Source of the DNA: Staphylococcus durrellii
GTDB taxonomy: Bacteria > Bacillota > Bacilli > Staphylococcales > Staphylococcaceae
DNA: 64,000 nucleotides
Direction of reading: 5' to 3'
NCBI RefSeq assembly: GCF_015594545.1
Contig: NZ_JADIIO010000001.1
Location: 558,001-622,000 of the forward strand
Numbering within the stretch: position 1 is the first letter of the stretch; each line of letters opens with the position of its first letter. Below are positions 1 through 8,573 of the stretch, one piece after another. A program made the position numbers and the translations under genes. The notes beneath the pieces are model-generated. The model was not told where the DNA came from and made no database searches. It saw only the letters and a program-made list of their open reading frames with translations.

Positions 1-569
1 TATTAAAAATAGGTGCAATAACGGGAATCTTCGGTGCAATTGGCTCATTTATAGGTGCTCAAATTGCAGGTTTCATTGATGAAGATATACTCAAATACTG
101 TACTGCGACCATGATGGTATTTTCGGCGTTTTTATTATGGCGTAGACTTTTTATGGTAAAGCGTCAGTCCGCAACTAAATCCGCAAGTAAACAGAATGAT
201 GAAAGTACTAATCTAATAATAAAAGGTGCATTCGTAGGTGTTATAACGGGATTTTTATCAGGTTTTTTAGGTATCGGAGCCGCCCCATTTATACAAATTG
301 GATTATTAACTATATTTGGTTTAACAGCCAAAAAAGCAGTTGGTACGACAATGTTAGTTATTTTGCCTATAGCTTTTGTAGGTGGTTTTGGATATTATAT
401 ACTTGGTCACTTAGATATAGGATTATTTATTAAAGTCGTATGTGGTACGATTATTGGTTCATATTTAGGAGCAAAATTCACTGCATATGTGAACGAAGCA
501 TTTTTGAAAGTAGTTATGATTATTTTGCCAATAGCATCTGCGGTACTGCTTATATTTGCTAAACAATAA
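1..569 (+). CDS. Sulfite exporter TauE/SafE family membrane protein (5' truncated by window edge)
   Basis: An open frame runs from base 3 to the stop at 567-569, giving 188 residues with no start inside the window, so the N-terminus lies upstream. What remains is hydrophobic. The end of one membrane bundle is followed by a polar loop rich in Lys, Gln and Ser, then a second bundle containing a Gly-rich GFLSGFLGIGAAP segment. That two-half architecture with a Gly/Pro loop is typical of TauE/SafE (DUF81) permeases, which are thought to move sulfite, sulfonates or related anions. Family members are usually about 250-275 residues, so roughly the last 70% is present. The substrate cannot be told from sequence. 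A bidirectional terminator follows immediately. Confidence 0.8.
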   Translation, partial: LKIGAITGIFGAIGSFIGAQIAGFIDEDILKYCTATMMVFSAFLLWRRLFMVKRQSATKSASKQNDESTNLIIKGAFVGVITGFLSGFLGIGAAPFIQIGLLTIFGLTAKKAVGTTMLVILPIAFVGGFGYYILGHLDIGLFIKVVCGTIIGSYLGAKFTAYVNEAFLKVVMIILPIASAVLLIFAKQ

Positions 570-582
570 TTTATATAAGACA

Positions 583-630
583 AAAAAAAAGTACGTTACA
601 AATTACGAACACTTGTAACGTACTTTTTTA
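583..630. terminator. Bidirectional intrinsic terminator
   Basis: Inverted repeat GTACGTTACAA (591-601) / TTGTAACGTAC (613-623), flanked by an A-run on the left and a T-run on the right. It can stop both the TauE gene and the convergent sugar symporter. Confidence 0.9.
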
Positions 631-631
631 A

Positions 632-1987
632 TTATTTTATGTTAGCTTCAGTTGCATTTGTTCTAGAACGTAAATCTGCTTCTATTTCTTCTAAACTACG
701 ACCTCTTGTTTCAGGTAAATATTTAATAACAAATATTAGCGAGACAATACCGATAACTGCGAAGATTAAGAAGACTTGTTCAACTGGTAAGATATCTGTC
801 AATATTGGGAATAACTGTGCGACTAACAAGCTTCCGATTGACAATATCAATGCTGCAAAACCAGTTGCTGCGCCACGTGCGCGCATTGGGAATAGTTCTG
901 GTAACATAACCCATAATACTGGTCCCCAAGTAAAACCAAAGAAAATAATGAATAATGTTAAACATAAAATAATAATCCAGGCAGAAGATTGAATACCAAT
1001 CATCCAAATTAAAATTGCCATAATCAACAGTGAAGCCACCATACCAATATTACCAATAACTAAAAGTTTCTTACGATCAATTTTATCGATAATGAATATA
1101 GCTACTATAGTAATAAGTACATTGACAGTACCGATACCAACTGTGCCTAAGATTGAAGTTGCATCCCCTAATCCTGCTTTACTAAAAATCGATGGTGCGT
1201 AATAAATAATGGCATTAATACCAATTATTTGTTGGAATAGGGCGAAAAATGAACCAATAATTAATGTTGGACGTAACCATGGAGACTTTAATACATTCCA
1301 AGTGCTTTCAGAAATTCGATTAATCTCTTTCATGTCAGCAATTTCTTTATTGATTTCATGTTCTTTAAATGTCATTTTCATAACTTCTCTAGCAGCCTGC
1401 TCACTCTTATGTTCTAATAACCATCTCGGGCTTTCAGGCATAAATGCTACACCTATTAATAATATTAGTGATGGAATGACTGCTAAACCTAACATCCATC
1501 TCCAACCATCGATTGGTGTAAATGCATAGTTAATTAAGTATGAAGATAAAATACCAATAGTGATCATTAATTGGTTTAAAGAACTTAGTGAGCCCCTTTG
1601 TTCTGTCGGCGCCATTTCAGATAAGTATACAGGCACGATAGCGGTAGAACCCCCAACTGCTAAACCTATCACTAAGCGTCCAATTACTAATATTGGCATT
1701 GATGGTGCTAATGCTAATATTAGAGCGCCAATAATATATATAATGGCAATGATAAACACGACACGTCTACGCCCTAATTTATCTGACATTGGCCCACTTG
1801 CACCCGAACCAAATATCGCCCCAACTAACATAGAAGCTACGACTAAACCTTCAGTAAAGCTATTGAGCGGAATATCATTTTTAATAAATAGTAGTGCGCC
1901 GGATATAACTCCCATATCATATCCGTACAATAAACCACCTAGAGCGCCTAGAAAGAAAATCAATTTTTTGTTTATTTTAATTCCCAT
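632..1987 (-). CDS. Sugar porter family MFS transporter (sugar:H+ symporter)
   Basis: A 451-residue protein with 12 predicted membrane spans and the hallmark motifs of the sugar porter family (xylose/arabinose/glucose:H+ symporters). These are the loop 2-3 DKLGRRR (about 69-75), PESPRWLL (184-191), QQIIGIN (252-258) and the terminal PETRGRS (about 425-431). Bacterial relatives include XylE, AraE and GlcP. The sugar is not decidable; a pentose or glucose is plausible. The start has a good Shine-Dalgarno (GAGAGGGG) just upstream. A cre site lies about 36-50 bp upstream of the start, so CcpA repression in glucose is likely. It is a single-gene transcription unit with a terminator behind it. Confidence 0.9.
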   Translation of the reverse strand: MGIKINKKLIFFLGALGGLLYGYDMGVISGALLFIKNDIPLNSFTEGLVVASMLVGAIFGSGASGPMSDKLGRRRVVFIIAIIYIIGALILALAPSMPILVIGRLVIGLAVGGSTAIVPVYLSEMAPTEQRGSLSSLNQLMITIGILSSYLINYAFTPIDGWRWMLGLAVIPSLILLIGVAFMPESPRWLLEHKSEQAAREVMKMTFKEHEINKEIADMKEINRISESTWNVLKSPWLRPTLIIGSFFALFQQIIGINAIIYYAPSIFSKAGLGDATSILGTVGIGTVNVLITIVAIFIIDKIDRKKLLVIGNIGMVASLLIMAILIWMIGIQSSAWIIILCLTLFIIFFGFTWGPVLWVMLPELFPMRARGAATGFAALILSIGSLLVAQLFPILTDILPVEQVFLIFAVIGIVSLIFVIKYLPETRGRSLEEIEADLRSRTNATEANIK

Positions 1988-2022
1988 ATTTTAACCCCTC
2001 TCAAATGTTTCAACCATAGTAA

Positions 2023-2037
2023 AGTATACGCTTTCAT
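2023..2037 (-). promoter_or_regulatory. cre (CcpA) site upstream of sugar symporter
   Basis: On the minus strand it reads ATGAAAGCGTATACT, which matches the Gram-positive cre consensus WTGNAANCGNWNNCW at every defined position. Its place just upstream of the symporter start fits catabolite repression. Confidence 0.8.
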
Positions 2038-2276
2038 AATATAGATGTAAATATGAAAGTATAACAATTTTATATAGTTTTAAACCTTAACAAATATATA
2101 TAAAGTATTGTTATTACATAATTGTATTTTGCATTGTTCAAATACTTCTACATGACCAATATAAATTAAAAAGTATCATGTAACATCGTTAATTGATTAT
2201 CAAGCTATATTTATATGAAATTAATATATAAGAAAATAATGAGGTATACTGTTTTACAAATTTTTATGTAAATCAA

Positions 2277-2321
2277 AAAATGGCAATTTCTATTTTGTTG
2301 TCATAGAAATTGCCATTTTAT
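2277..2321 (-). terminator. Terminator of the AcuI-like gene; member of the CTAT-N9-ATAG hairpin family
   Basis: Stem TGGCAATTTCTAT (2281-2293), 9-nt loop, ATAGAAATTGCCA (2303-2315). On the minus strand a run of six T follows the stem. Confidence 0.85.
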
Positions 2322-2369
2322 AGTTGGTCTTAGGTAAGTATGGTTTATAAGATGAAACATCTTCATCAA

Positions 2370-3359
2370 TTAGTTATTAAAGTCTATAACGATTCTACCT
2401 TGATTAGTATGATTAAGTACATTCTGTATGTGGTGTTCTAAATCTTTAAAATTAATAACTTGTTTGATGTCATGTAATTGTTTTGGTTTTAAGTCTGTTG
2501 CAAGTCTTCTCCATATTAACTGACGGCGTTTCATTTTAGTATAAACTGAATCTATACCAAAGATATTAATACCTCTTAATATGAATGGAAATACCGAGCT
2601 TGTAAATTTGTTGCCACCAGTCATACCTATTGTAGCTACACTACCATTATAATCAATATTTTTAAGTACGTAAGCTAAACCTTCACCGCCAACAGGGTCA
2701 ATAGCCGCAGACCAAGTACGAGGGCCTAAAGCTTTATTATCGTTATCATTAATACGATCAATAACTTCCTTAGCACCTAATGAAATCAATTTGTCTTTAG
2801 CGTCTGCTTTGCCTGAACTCGCTACAACTTTAAAACCTATTGAATTTAACATCATTACAGCTAATGTACCAACGCCTCCTGAAGCGCCTCGTACAAGTAC
2901 TTTTCCATCTTCAATAGATAGCCCGTTATGTTCTAAAGTTTCGATTGCCAGTCCAGCAGTATAGCCTGCTGTACCGTATATCATAGCTTCTTCTAAAGTT
3001 AGATTTTTAGGTAATCTAACAATCCAATCTTCTTTTACACGTGCATATTCACTAAAACCACCATAATGAGAAATACCTAGATCGAAACCAGTAACTATAA
3101 CTTCATCACCTTCTTCAAAAGCGTGACTGTCTGAAGAAGCAACAACACCAGCTAAATCAATGCCTGGTACCATAGGATAGTCTCGGACTATTTTATTGTT
3201 ATCTATAGTAGCTAAAGCATCTTTGTAATTAATGCCTGAATATTTAACTTTTATTAATACTTCACCTTCAGGTAAATTTTCTATAGTTAAATTTTTAAAT
3301 TGAGAGTCTACTTTGCCGTCTTGTTCATCGACCACAAAAGCTTTAAATGTTTCAGTCAT
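2370..3359 (-). CDS. NADPH-dependent quinone/acrylyl-CoA oxidoreductase, YhdH/AcuI family
   Basis: A 329-residue zinc-independent medium-chain dehydrogenase/reductase. Seen: the N-terminal GroES-like domain with SGINYKD (41-47), the nucleotide-binding GASGGVG (158-164), and a run of polar residues after the second beta strand as in NADPH users. The YhdH/YhfP/AcuI group includes acrylyl-CoA reductases and putative quinone reductases. No Cys/His zinc ligands are visible in the lobe where zinc enzymes carry them. The Shine-Dalgarno AAAGGAGTG is about 12 nt before the ATG, a rather long spacing. It is probably monocistronic. The physiological substrate is unknown. Confidence 0.88.
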   Translation of the reverse strand: MTETFKAFVVDEQDGKVDSQFKNLTIENLPEGEVLIKVKYSGINYKDALATIDNNKIVRDYPMVPGIDLAGVVASSDSHAFEEGDEVIVTGFDLGISHYGGFSEYARVKEDWIVRLPKNLTLEEAMIYGTAGYTAGLAIETLEHNGLSIEDGKVLVRGASGGVGTLAVMMLNSIGFKVVASSGKADAKDKLISLGAKEVIDRINDNDNKALGPRTWSAAIDPVGGEGLAYVLKNIDYNGSVATIGMTGGNKFTSSVFPFILRGINIFGIDSVYTKMKRRQLIWRRLATDLKPKQLHDIKQVINFKDLEHHIQNVLNHTNQGRIVIDFNN

Positions 3360-3672
3360 TGCTCTATGGCACTCCTTTATGAATATAAAATTTATGAACA
3401 GTAAAAAACTAACGTTACAATATCATGAAAACATACTCTTCACAATAAGGCTAATTTTATTTTTTTACAGTAAATGTACAAGCTTATATTAAAGAACATT
3501 AATATCATTTATACAACCGTTTAATTATAAAATATACAGCTAAGTTTCACAATGATAGATTTTAAATTAATAAGAAAATTAAAAATGATTTTAATAATCA
3601 TTGAAATGACATTTATAAATATATAAGATGTTGTTATATTTATAAATTTATTAATAGAAATAGGTGAGGAAC
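3360..3672. other. Divergent intergenic region
   Basis: A 313-bp, very AT-rich spacer between the divergent oxidoreductase and acetyltransferase. It must carry both promoters, but I see no clear operator, hairpin or riboswitch. Confidence 0.5.
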
Positions 3673-4194
3673 ATGTCATATAAAATTAGAAAAGTGGAGC
3701 CATCAGAATTACAATTATTAAAAAGCATCGGGATTAAAACATTTCTGGACACTTTTAGTGATAGTTACTCGGATGAAGATTTTCAAACGTATTTTGACTC
3801 GGCTTTTACAATAGATAAATTGGCGCAAGAGCTAAAAGAAAAAAATTCAGAAACTTATTTTTATATAGTGGACGATAATGTAGTTGGGTATTTTAAATTA
3901 AATATTGATTCAGCGCAAACTGAACCAATGGGTGAACAATATTTAGAACTACAACGTATTTACTTTTTAAAAGAAGCTCAAGGTGGCGGCAAAGGTGCCA
4001 ATGTAATTAACTATGCTATATGGCGTGCAAAAGCTCTGAATAAATCGCATATATGGTTGGGAGTATGGAAGTATAATGAACAAGCATTAAATTTTTATAA
4101 AAAACATGGTTTTCAAGTGACGGGTGAACATCGTTTCGTTACTGGAGATACAGTTGATTTAGATTTAGTTATGGAGAAGAACATAATAAGTTAA
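3673..4194 (+). CDS. GNAT family N-acetyltransferase (PaiA-like)
   Basis: A 173-residue single-domain GNAT protein. The acetyl-CoA pyrophosphate loop is seen as QGGGKGA (103-109) after the beta-4 strand LQRIYFL. The C-terminal signature NEQALNFYKKHGF (135-147) is followed by the closing beta strands. The overall pattern resembles the PaiA-type polyamine acetyltransferases of Bacillus, but substrate assignment is only a suggestion. I chose the ATG at 3673 rather than an upstream in-frame GTG at 3664, because that GTG lies inside the Shine-Dalgarno AGGTGAGG. Confidence 0.85.
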   Translation: MSYKIRKVEPSELQLLKSIGIKTFLDTFSDSYSDEDFQTYFDSAFTIDKLAQELKEKNSETYFYIVDDNVVGYFKLNIDSAQTEPMGEQYLELQRIYFLKEAQGGGKGANVINYAIWRAKALNKSHIWLGVWKYNEQALNFYKKHGFQVTGEHRFVTGDTVDLDLVMEKNIIS

Positions 4195-4269
4195 TAGTCT
4201 TTGAATCAATGTTTTATACCTTTAAATAGAAGATGATTATTTAGTAAATATATTGAATTATTTTTACAA

Positions 4270-4293
4270 TTTTAACTTCATTTTTAACTTCAT
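4270..4293. repeat. Perfect tandem 12-bp repeat upstream of lipoprotein gene
   Basis: TTTTAACTTCAT occurs twice back to back (4270-4281 and 4282-4293), about 155 bp before the lipoprotein start. Such phased direct repeats are common response-regulator binding sites, but no regulator can be named. Confidence 0.6.
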
Positions 4294-4446
4294 TTAAAAA
4301 TTATTAAAATTTTTAGAATTTAGGTTTATATAAAATCATTCAGTGTATAAAATAGCTAAGCTTACCACTTAGCCAAAACGTAAAGAGAGATAACACATAT
4401 TATGTTTGGCGCACGAGTAGGCATAATTATGAGGAGGTTGTGCTCT

Positions 4447-5154
4447 ATGAAAAAGCTTTTAGCAGGTATTTTAACGTTATCTTTGGCACTTGCAGCATGT
4501 TCTAACGGTGACGATGGTAGTGGTAGTAAGGATGATTCTAAAAAAGATAAATCATCTCGTACAGACAAAGCTAAAGATTCAAACAAAGACAATAAGAAAA
4601 GTAATGATGGCAACTCTAACTCTGACAAGGATAATGGCAGCAAATCAAAAGACAGTAATAGCGCTGACAATGCATCAGCTAAAGATAAAGATCAATCTGC
4701 TAATGAGTCAAGTAGTAATAGTAATGCTCTGACTTCGAACAGCAATGGTGATGATAATTCTAATAGCAACGAGAATATGCGTGGCAGTAATGATGGCAAT
4801 GCTGGTTCGCAGAATAGATCAGATAACCATGATGCCAATGGTGAATATGTAGTCCCTTATCAGGGACAAAATGCAGTGCCTGTAGCCCAAAACATTGCAT
4901 CATCTAATGATAATTCACAGCAAGCTTTACGCAATTTACCTAATTTCCAAACTTCGTTAGATCAAGCTACTAATGAAGTTAATGGTATTAACGATCAAAG
5001 CAATCCTTATAATGATTTTGCGGTAGAAGGTAGCAATGGTAATTATAGTTATATCTTTAGTTTCCAAAACAATGCTCAACCAGGATCTTATACTATAGCA
5101 ACGGTAGATCAACAAGGAACTGTCCGTATAGTTGATCCAGCATATCGCCAATAA
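4447..5154 (+). CDS. Asn/Ser/Asp-rich lipoprotein of unknown function
   Basis: A 235-residue precursor. A Lys-Lys signal peptide is followed by lipobox LAAC (15-18), so Cys18 should be diacylated after signal peptidase II cleavage. Residues 19 to about 135 are a low-complexity, highly polar spacer of Asp, Ser, Asn and Lys, presumably spanning the cell wall. The last ~100 residues form a compact region with YQGQNAVPVAQ and a beta-rich tail (YSYIFSFQNN, GSYTIATVDQQGTVRIV). I do not recognise the terminal domain. The start is set at 4447 by the Shine-Dalgarno GAGGAGG at about 4431. An upstream in-frame ATG at 4402 would destroy the signal peptide. Confidence 0.85.
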   Translation: MKKLLAGILTLSLALAACSNGDDGSGSKDDSKKDKSSRTDKAKDSNKDNKKSNDGNSNSDKDNGSKSKDSNSADNASAKDKDQSANESSSNSNALTSNSNGDDNSNSNENMRGSNDGNAGSQNRSDNHDANGEYVVPYQGQNAVPVAQNIASSNDNSQQALRNLPNFQTSLDQATNEVNGINDQSNPYNDFAVEGSNGNYSYIFSFQNNAQPGSYTIATVDQQGTVRIVDPAYRQ

Positions 5155-5168
5155 TAAGCAGCATTAAA

Positions 5169-5220
5169 TAATAAAAGACTGGTAAAGCCTAAGATTAGGC
5201 CATTACCAGTCTTTTATTAT
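5169..5220. terminator. Bidirectional terminator between convergent genes
   Basis: AATAAAAGACTGGTAA (5169-5184) pairs with TTACCAGTCTTTTATT (5203-5218), with an inner GCCT/AGGC. The stem overlaps the stop codon of the minus-strand transferase. Confidence 0.9.
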
Positions 5221-6908
5221 TTATGATAGGTCATATGCTTGTTAATAATATTTGAAATTGTTTCAAAGGCGTGATTATTTTCATTTACAAATACATTGTT
5301 TGTTAGAGAAGTCATCTGGAAGCTAACTAAGTCGTTTAATAATGCTTTAGAATCACTATATCTAACAGTCGCTAATGAGTGCATTACATCTTCGTATACG
5401 CCACGCTCTTCAAGATATTGTTCATGATTAGGAGTATATTGGCATACAGTTTTATTTAAAGTAAGTGCATCAAAAATTAATGAGGAATAATCAGTTAAAA
5501 TGACATCTGCAATAAGTATTAAATCTTGTGTTTCTAAATTAGGTGGTGCAATTATTGCATTTTCTGGTAAATAGTTTGGGTTACTTTCAACATGCCCTTT
5601 ATATACAACATTATATTTATTTAATAAACCATCACTAATTGGAAATAATGATTCTTCATCAGCTGTTGATTTCCATGTAGGCGCGTAAAGTAAAGTCGGT
5701 TTTTCTGAATCTAATTTCATTTCATGTTTTATAAATTGAATATAGGGTGCGTCGAATTGTTTTGTTAACAAATATTTAACACGTGGATAACCACAGCTTA
5801 TGATACTCGTATTTTGTAATGGATAAGCAGTTTTGAAATAATCAACAATATCTTCACAATCACAAATTAAATAATCTTGATGCAACCATTTATTATATTT
5901 ACGTGCACGATAATTATATATATTAAGGTTTTGATGGGGTTCGTGACTGTCTAAAAATAATTTTTTTATAGGCGTTCCATGCCAAAGTTGAATAATTGTA
6001 CCATTTGGATGAAGTGTGTCTGGTATGTTGCTTTCTAAAATAACAACTCTCGCTTCTTCTATAAGTGATTTAGCCTTAGGATCATCAGGCCTAATAAAAT
6101 TAGGGCCTTTGATATCATTCGTAATAAAATAAATAGGTATCTTATTAAAATGTTTAGCAAAGTGATTGAATAAATAACGAGAATTACCTCTAAAGCCATA
6201 ATCGAATCCTAAAAATACGATATGGTCTTTTATTTTATTTGGATTTTTTTCATAAATATAACTAATTTGTTCGTGTTTTTTTACAAAGTGGCGTTGTACA
6301 CTTTTGAAAATCCACTGTGGGAGTTTGAATTTTGTTTTTAACAATATTTTGTCAACGAAACGCAATGAAGCGGGTGCTAATATTTCATGATGTTTAAAAG
6401 GTGCTTTGTGACCGTGAATATAAGCTAATTTATTTAGATTAAACTTCGTCGTATTCAACAGTGAACAATTTTTAATAGTTGACCATAAAACGTTAGAAGT
6501 AGTGATATGCTGTTTGAAGTTATAAACAACATGTGGGTCTACAGCTATATCATCTTGTAATAATAACATTACTGCTAAATCAAAAATATTATTAATTTCA
6601 TGGTTGTTAAGTATTTCCAACGTAGTTTCAATATCATAAATCACATTAGGATAATGGTTGATATTATCTATCCAATCGTTAAAGGTAATAGATACTTTTC
6701 CAAAATAAGAACAATCGTTTCTATAGTACTGGTCAACTGTATAATCTGTAACGATAGTACATGGTTGTAATTCAACAGCATCTAACATATCTGAATATAC
6801 TGAAATATCTTCAGTTAACAGTACAAAATGAGAATAATTATCCTGTAGTGCTTGTTTTAGTTGACGTGATAAATCTTGCCAACTTTCTAAAGTTAATTGT
6901 TTAATCAT
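5217..6908 (-). CDS. CDP-glycerol glycerophosphotransferase family protein (teichoic-acid type)
   Basis: A 563-residue cytoplasmic or peripheral-membrane enzyme. The N-terminal ~200 residues are poorly conserved. The C-terminal half is the Glyphos_transf (TagF/TarF-like) domain with HGTPIKK (310-316), YAPTWK (408-413), a VYKGH segment and TDYSSLIFD (472-480), the conserved His, Lys and Asp-Tyr-Ser residues of the family. Known relatives add glycerol- or ribitol-phosphate from CDP-alditols to wall teichoic acid chains. It is followed downstream of the glycosyltransferase gene by 65 bp, so the two are probably one operon making or decorating a phosphate-containing glycopolymer. Whether it is a primase, a polymerase or an accessory decorator is unknown. 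The Shine-Dalgarno is weak. Confidence 0.88.
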   Translation of the reverse strand: MIKQLTLESWQDLSRQLKQALQDNYSHFVLLTEDISVYSDMLDAVELQPCTIVTDYTVDQYYRNDCSYFGKVSITFNDWIDNINHYPNVIYDIETTLEILNNHEINNIFDLAVMLLLQDDIAVDPHVVYNFKQHITTSNVLWSTIKNCSLLNTTKFNLNKLAYIHGHKAPFKHHEILAPASLRFVDKILLKTKFKLPQWIFKSVQRHFVKKHEQISYIYEKNPNKIKDHIVFLGFDYGFRGNSRYLFNHFAKHFNKIPIYFITNDIKGPNFIRPDDPKAKSLIEEARVVILESNIPDTLHPNGTIIQLWHGTPIKKLFLDSHEPHQNLNIYNYRARKYNKWLHQDYLICDCEDIVDYFKTAYPLQNTSIISCGYPRVKYLLTKQFDAPYIQFIKHEMKLDSEKPTLLYAPTWKSTADEESLFPISDGLLNKYNVVYKGHVESNPNYLPENAIIAPPNLETQDLILIADVILTDYSSLIFDALTLNKTVCQYTPNHEQYLEERGVYEDVMHSLATVRYSDSKALLNDLVSFQMTSLTNNVFVNENNHAFETISNIINKHMTYHK

Positions 6909-6973
6909 AAATTATCTCTACCAATCTTTCTAAAAATTTTCAATTATGTTTTACGTTAATAATAGTTAATGTA

Positions 6974-8122
6974 CTAATCATTTAACATGGATATAAATTG
7001 TGTATAAACGGCATAAGGTTCGTATGCTTTAACAGTATTAAAGCCATTTTCTATTATGGCTGAATTACTATTCTTAGTAGATAATAAATGTGCTAGTTTA
7101 TTGGATAATTTTCTTATATCTCCATGAGTAACTAAAAAACCATTTTCTGCATCATTAATAATAGAGGTAGGGCCAACAATACCATCAAAACTCACTACTA
7201 CACTGCCTTGGTTCATAGCTTCTAATATAACCATGCCAAAGCCTTCGTTCCTAGATGGCATCACTGTGTATTTACTTTCTGCTAATTTAGATGCCAACGA
7301 TTTTGTAATAGAATTTAATGAAACGATATCACTTATATTAAATTGATTTATTTGTTGTTGTAGATGTCCTCTTTCTTGACCATCACCATAAATTTCAACT
7401 TTATATTGCTCTTCACGCATTATATTTTTAATGAGATTAATGCTTTCGATAAGTAAATCGAATCCTTTTTCATATTCTAAACGACCTGCAGCAATGATTA
7501 AATTACGCTTATTTAACGATTGTCGTGCTTCGTTTAAGACATTAGGAACGACATAAGTAGGTGTTGTAATAACTGATTCATAACGTTTTTTATCATTAGA
7601 TGTTAGCGTAGTAATTTTATCTAATTGACCGTAAGCTTTTATAATTTGATCTTGATATGCAGTAGGGTGAGCATCAAAATTCATATGTTCCATACCGATT
7701 TTTTCAATATTTGATGGCCCGTATTGTGCAATCATTATGTTAAAGCTAGCACGTGTGCCAATTAATACGTCAGTATTAATTGATCGAATTCTACGAATCA
7801 TCTTAGTTTCTATGTAAGAAGAAAATTGGTATAGTCCAGGTTCATGCTGGGATAAGATACATGGTTTATTAAATGGTGTAAGTTTTCTTAAACGATTATA
7901 AAATATATCTATAACATTTGAAGGATGCAACTGATAATTGGTAAGTGCTTCGAGTTCAATACTAGGATGAAGGTCAAAATAAGGTTTATTACTAGCTTTA
8001 AAAACAGAAATAATTTTTACATCATGTCCCTTTTGAGCTAGCACATTAGCTAATTGTGATATTGATTTTACAGTACCGCCCATAGCGTATATATTGTGTG
8101 TGAAAAAAGTGATCGATTTCAT
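6974..8122 (-). CDS. Glycosyltransferase family 4 protein
   Basis: A 382-residue GT-B retaining glycosyltransferase. Seen: an N-terminal nucleotide-free Rossmann lobe with the Gly-rich AMGGTVKS (13-20), the linker strand starting with AAGRLEYEKGFDLL, and the GT4 donor-site signature PSRNEGFGMVILEAM (289-303) with its E-x7-E pair. Family members use UDP- or GDP-sugars on lipid carriers or teichoic acids. I placed the start at the ATG at 8122. It has the Shine-Dalgarno GGGGGA just upstream, whereas the frame open further up begins inside that site. It is probably co-transcribed with the CDP-glycerol transferase and acts on the same polymer. Confidence 0.85.
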   Translation of the reverse strand: MKSITFFTHNIYAMGGTVKSISQLANVLAQKGHDVKIISVFKASNKPYFDLHPSIELEALTNYQLHPSNVIDIFYNRLRKLTPFNKPCILSQHEPGLYQFSSYIETKMIRRIRSINTDVLIGTRASFNIMIAQYGPSNIEKIGMEHMNFDAHPTAYQDQIIKAYGQLDKITTLTSNDKKRYESVITTPTYVVPNVLNEARQSLNKRNLIIAAGRLEYEKGFDLLIESINLIKNIMREEQYKVEIYGDGQERGHLQQQINQFNISDIVSLNSITKSLASKLAESKYTVMPSRNEGFGMVILEAMNQGSVVVSFDGIVGPTSIINDAENGFLVTHGDIRKLSNKLAHLLSTKNSNSAIIENGFNTVKAYEPYAVYTQFISMLND

Positions 8123-8299
8123 AAAATTATCCCCCAAATAATAATGCTAAAAAGATAAGCGTGAACTTAAACTATTATTGTAAGCATTATATTCTAATCA
8201 GTACTTGGTAATATCATTAATTATATGAGAAGACGTTGTAACTTTCAATTATTGTAAAATAAGCATTTACATTAGTAATATAGGATAATTAATATAATG

Positions 8300-8352
8300 A
8301 AAAGCTTAAACTAATCTTTGAAAAATTATTGATTAGTTTTTGGGGCTTTTTT
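8300..8352 (+). terminator. Intrinsic-terminator-like hairpin upstream of mqo (possible attenuator)
   Basis: AAACTAATC (8308-8316) pairs with GATTAGTTT (8331-8339). Outer AAAAGC / GCTTTT pairing is followed by a T-run. No plus-strand gene precedes it, so it would end either a very short RNA or a leader. Confidence 0.7.
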
Positions 8353-8471
8353 CATTGCTGATTTATGTATATAATTAAAGAAGTTGATATATGTAAATTG
8401 TTATTGTTTAGAAGGCAGATGAATGACAAAGATACAATAACTAAAAATAATGATTTTTTATTTAAGACTTA

Positions 8472-8486
8472 TAGAAAGCGCTTTAT
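8472..8486 (+). promoter_or_regulatory. cre-like site upstream of mqo
   Basis: TAGAAAGCGCTTTAT has a perfect AAAGCGCTTT core but misses the flanking TG/CA bases of the cre consensus on each side. It lies about 90 bp before the start. CcpA control of malate oxidation would be sensible but is only suggested. Confidence 0.4.
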
Positions 8487-8573
8487 TGATTTCATTATCA
8501 GACGACGAGTTCGAATTCGATTTATGAATGAAACTTTTCTATATACATTTATAAAAGGGGGACTGTATTTGTT

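Larger units (their letters stand above)
1988..2369. other. Intergenic region, sugar symporter / oxidoreductase
   Basis: A 382-bp AT-rich spacer with no credible gene. It holds the cre site at 2023-2037. Around 2227-2315 it holds a body resembling the repeat elements at 14623 and 42441 (shared ATAAGAAAA, then a hairpin with a CTAT-N9-ATAG core). Confidence 0.6.
8123..8573. other. Long divergent intergenic / mqo leader region
   Basis: A 451-bp spacer. It holds an intrinsic-terminator hairpin at 8300-8352 with no plus-strand gene before it, a TATAAT at 8293-8298 directly ahead of that hairpin, and a cre-like AAAGCGCTTT core at 8472-8486. A 70-codon frame (8365-8577) ends in an ATGA overlap with mqo but has no convincing ribosome-binding site. 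Confidence 0.6.

Noticed and set aside
639..1994. Several plus-strand frames (639-992, 1209-1529, 1560-1994) across the sugar symporter
   Set aside because: They are antisense shadows of a full-length transporter with all family motifs and a clear ribosome site on the minus strand.
4270..4293. SaeR site (GTTAA-N6-GTTAA) upstream of the lipoprotein
   Set aside because: On the minus strand the spacing is GTTAA-N7-GTTAA (12-bp period, not 11), and SaeRS is not expected in most non-aureus species.
4362..4670. 102-residue Leu/Ser-rich frame antisense to the lipoprotein
   Set aside because: It is the mirror of the Asp/Ser/Asn repeat coding of the lipoprotein. It has no ribosome site and its composition is purely the result of the antisense strand.
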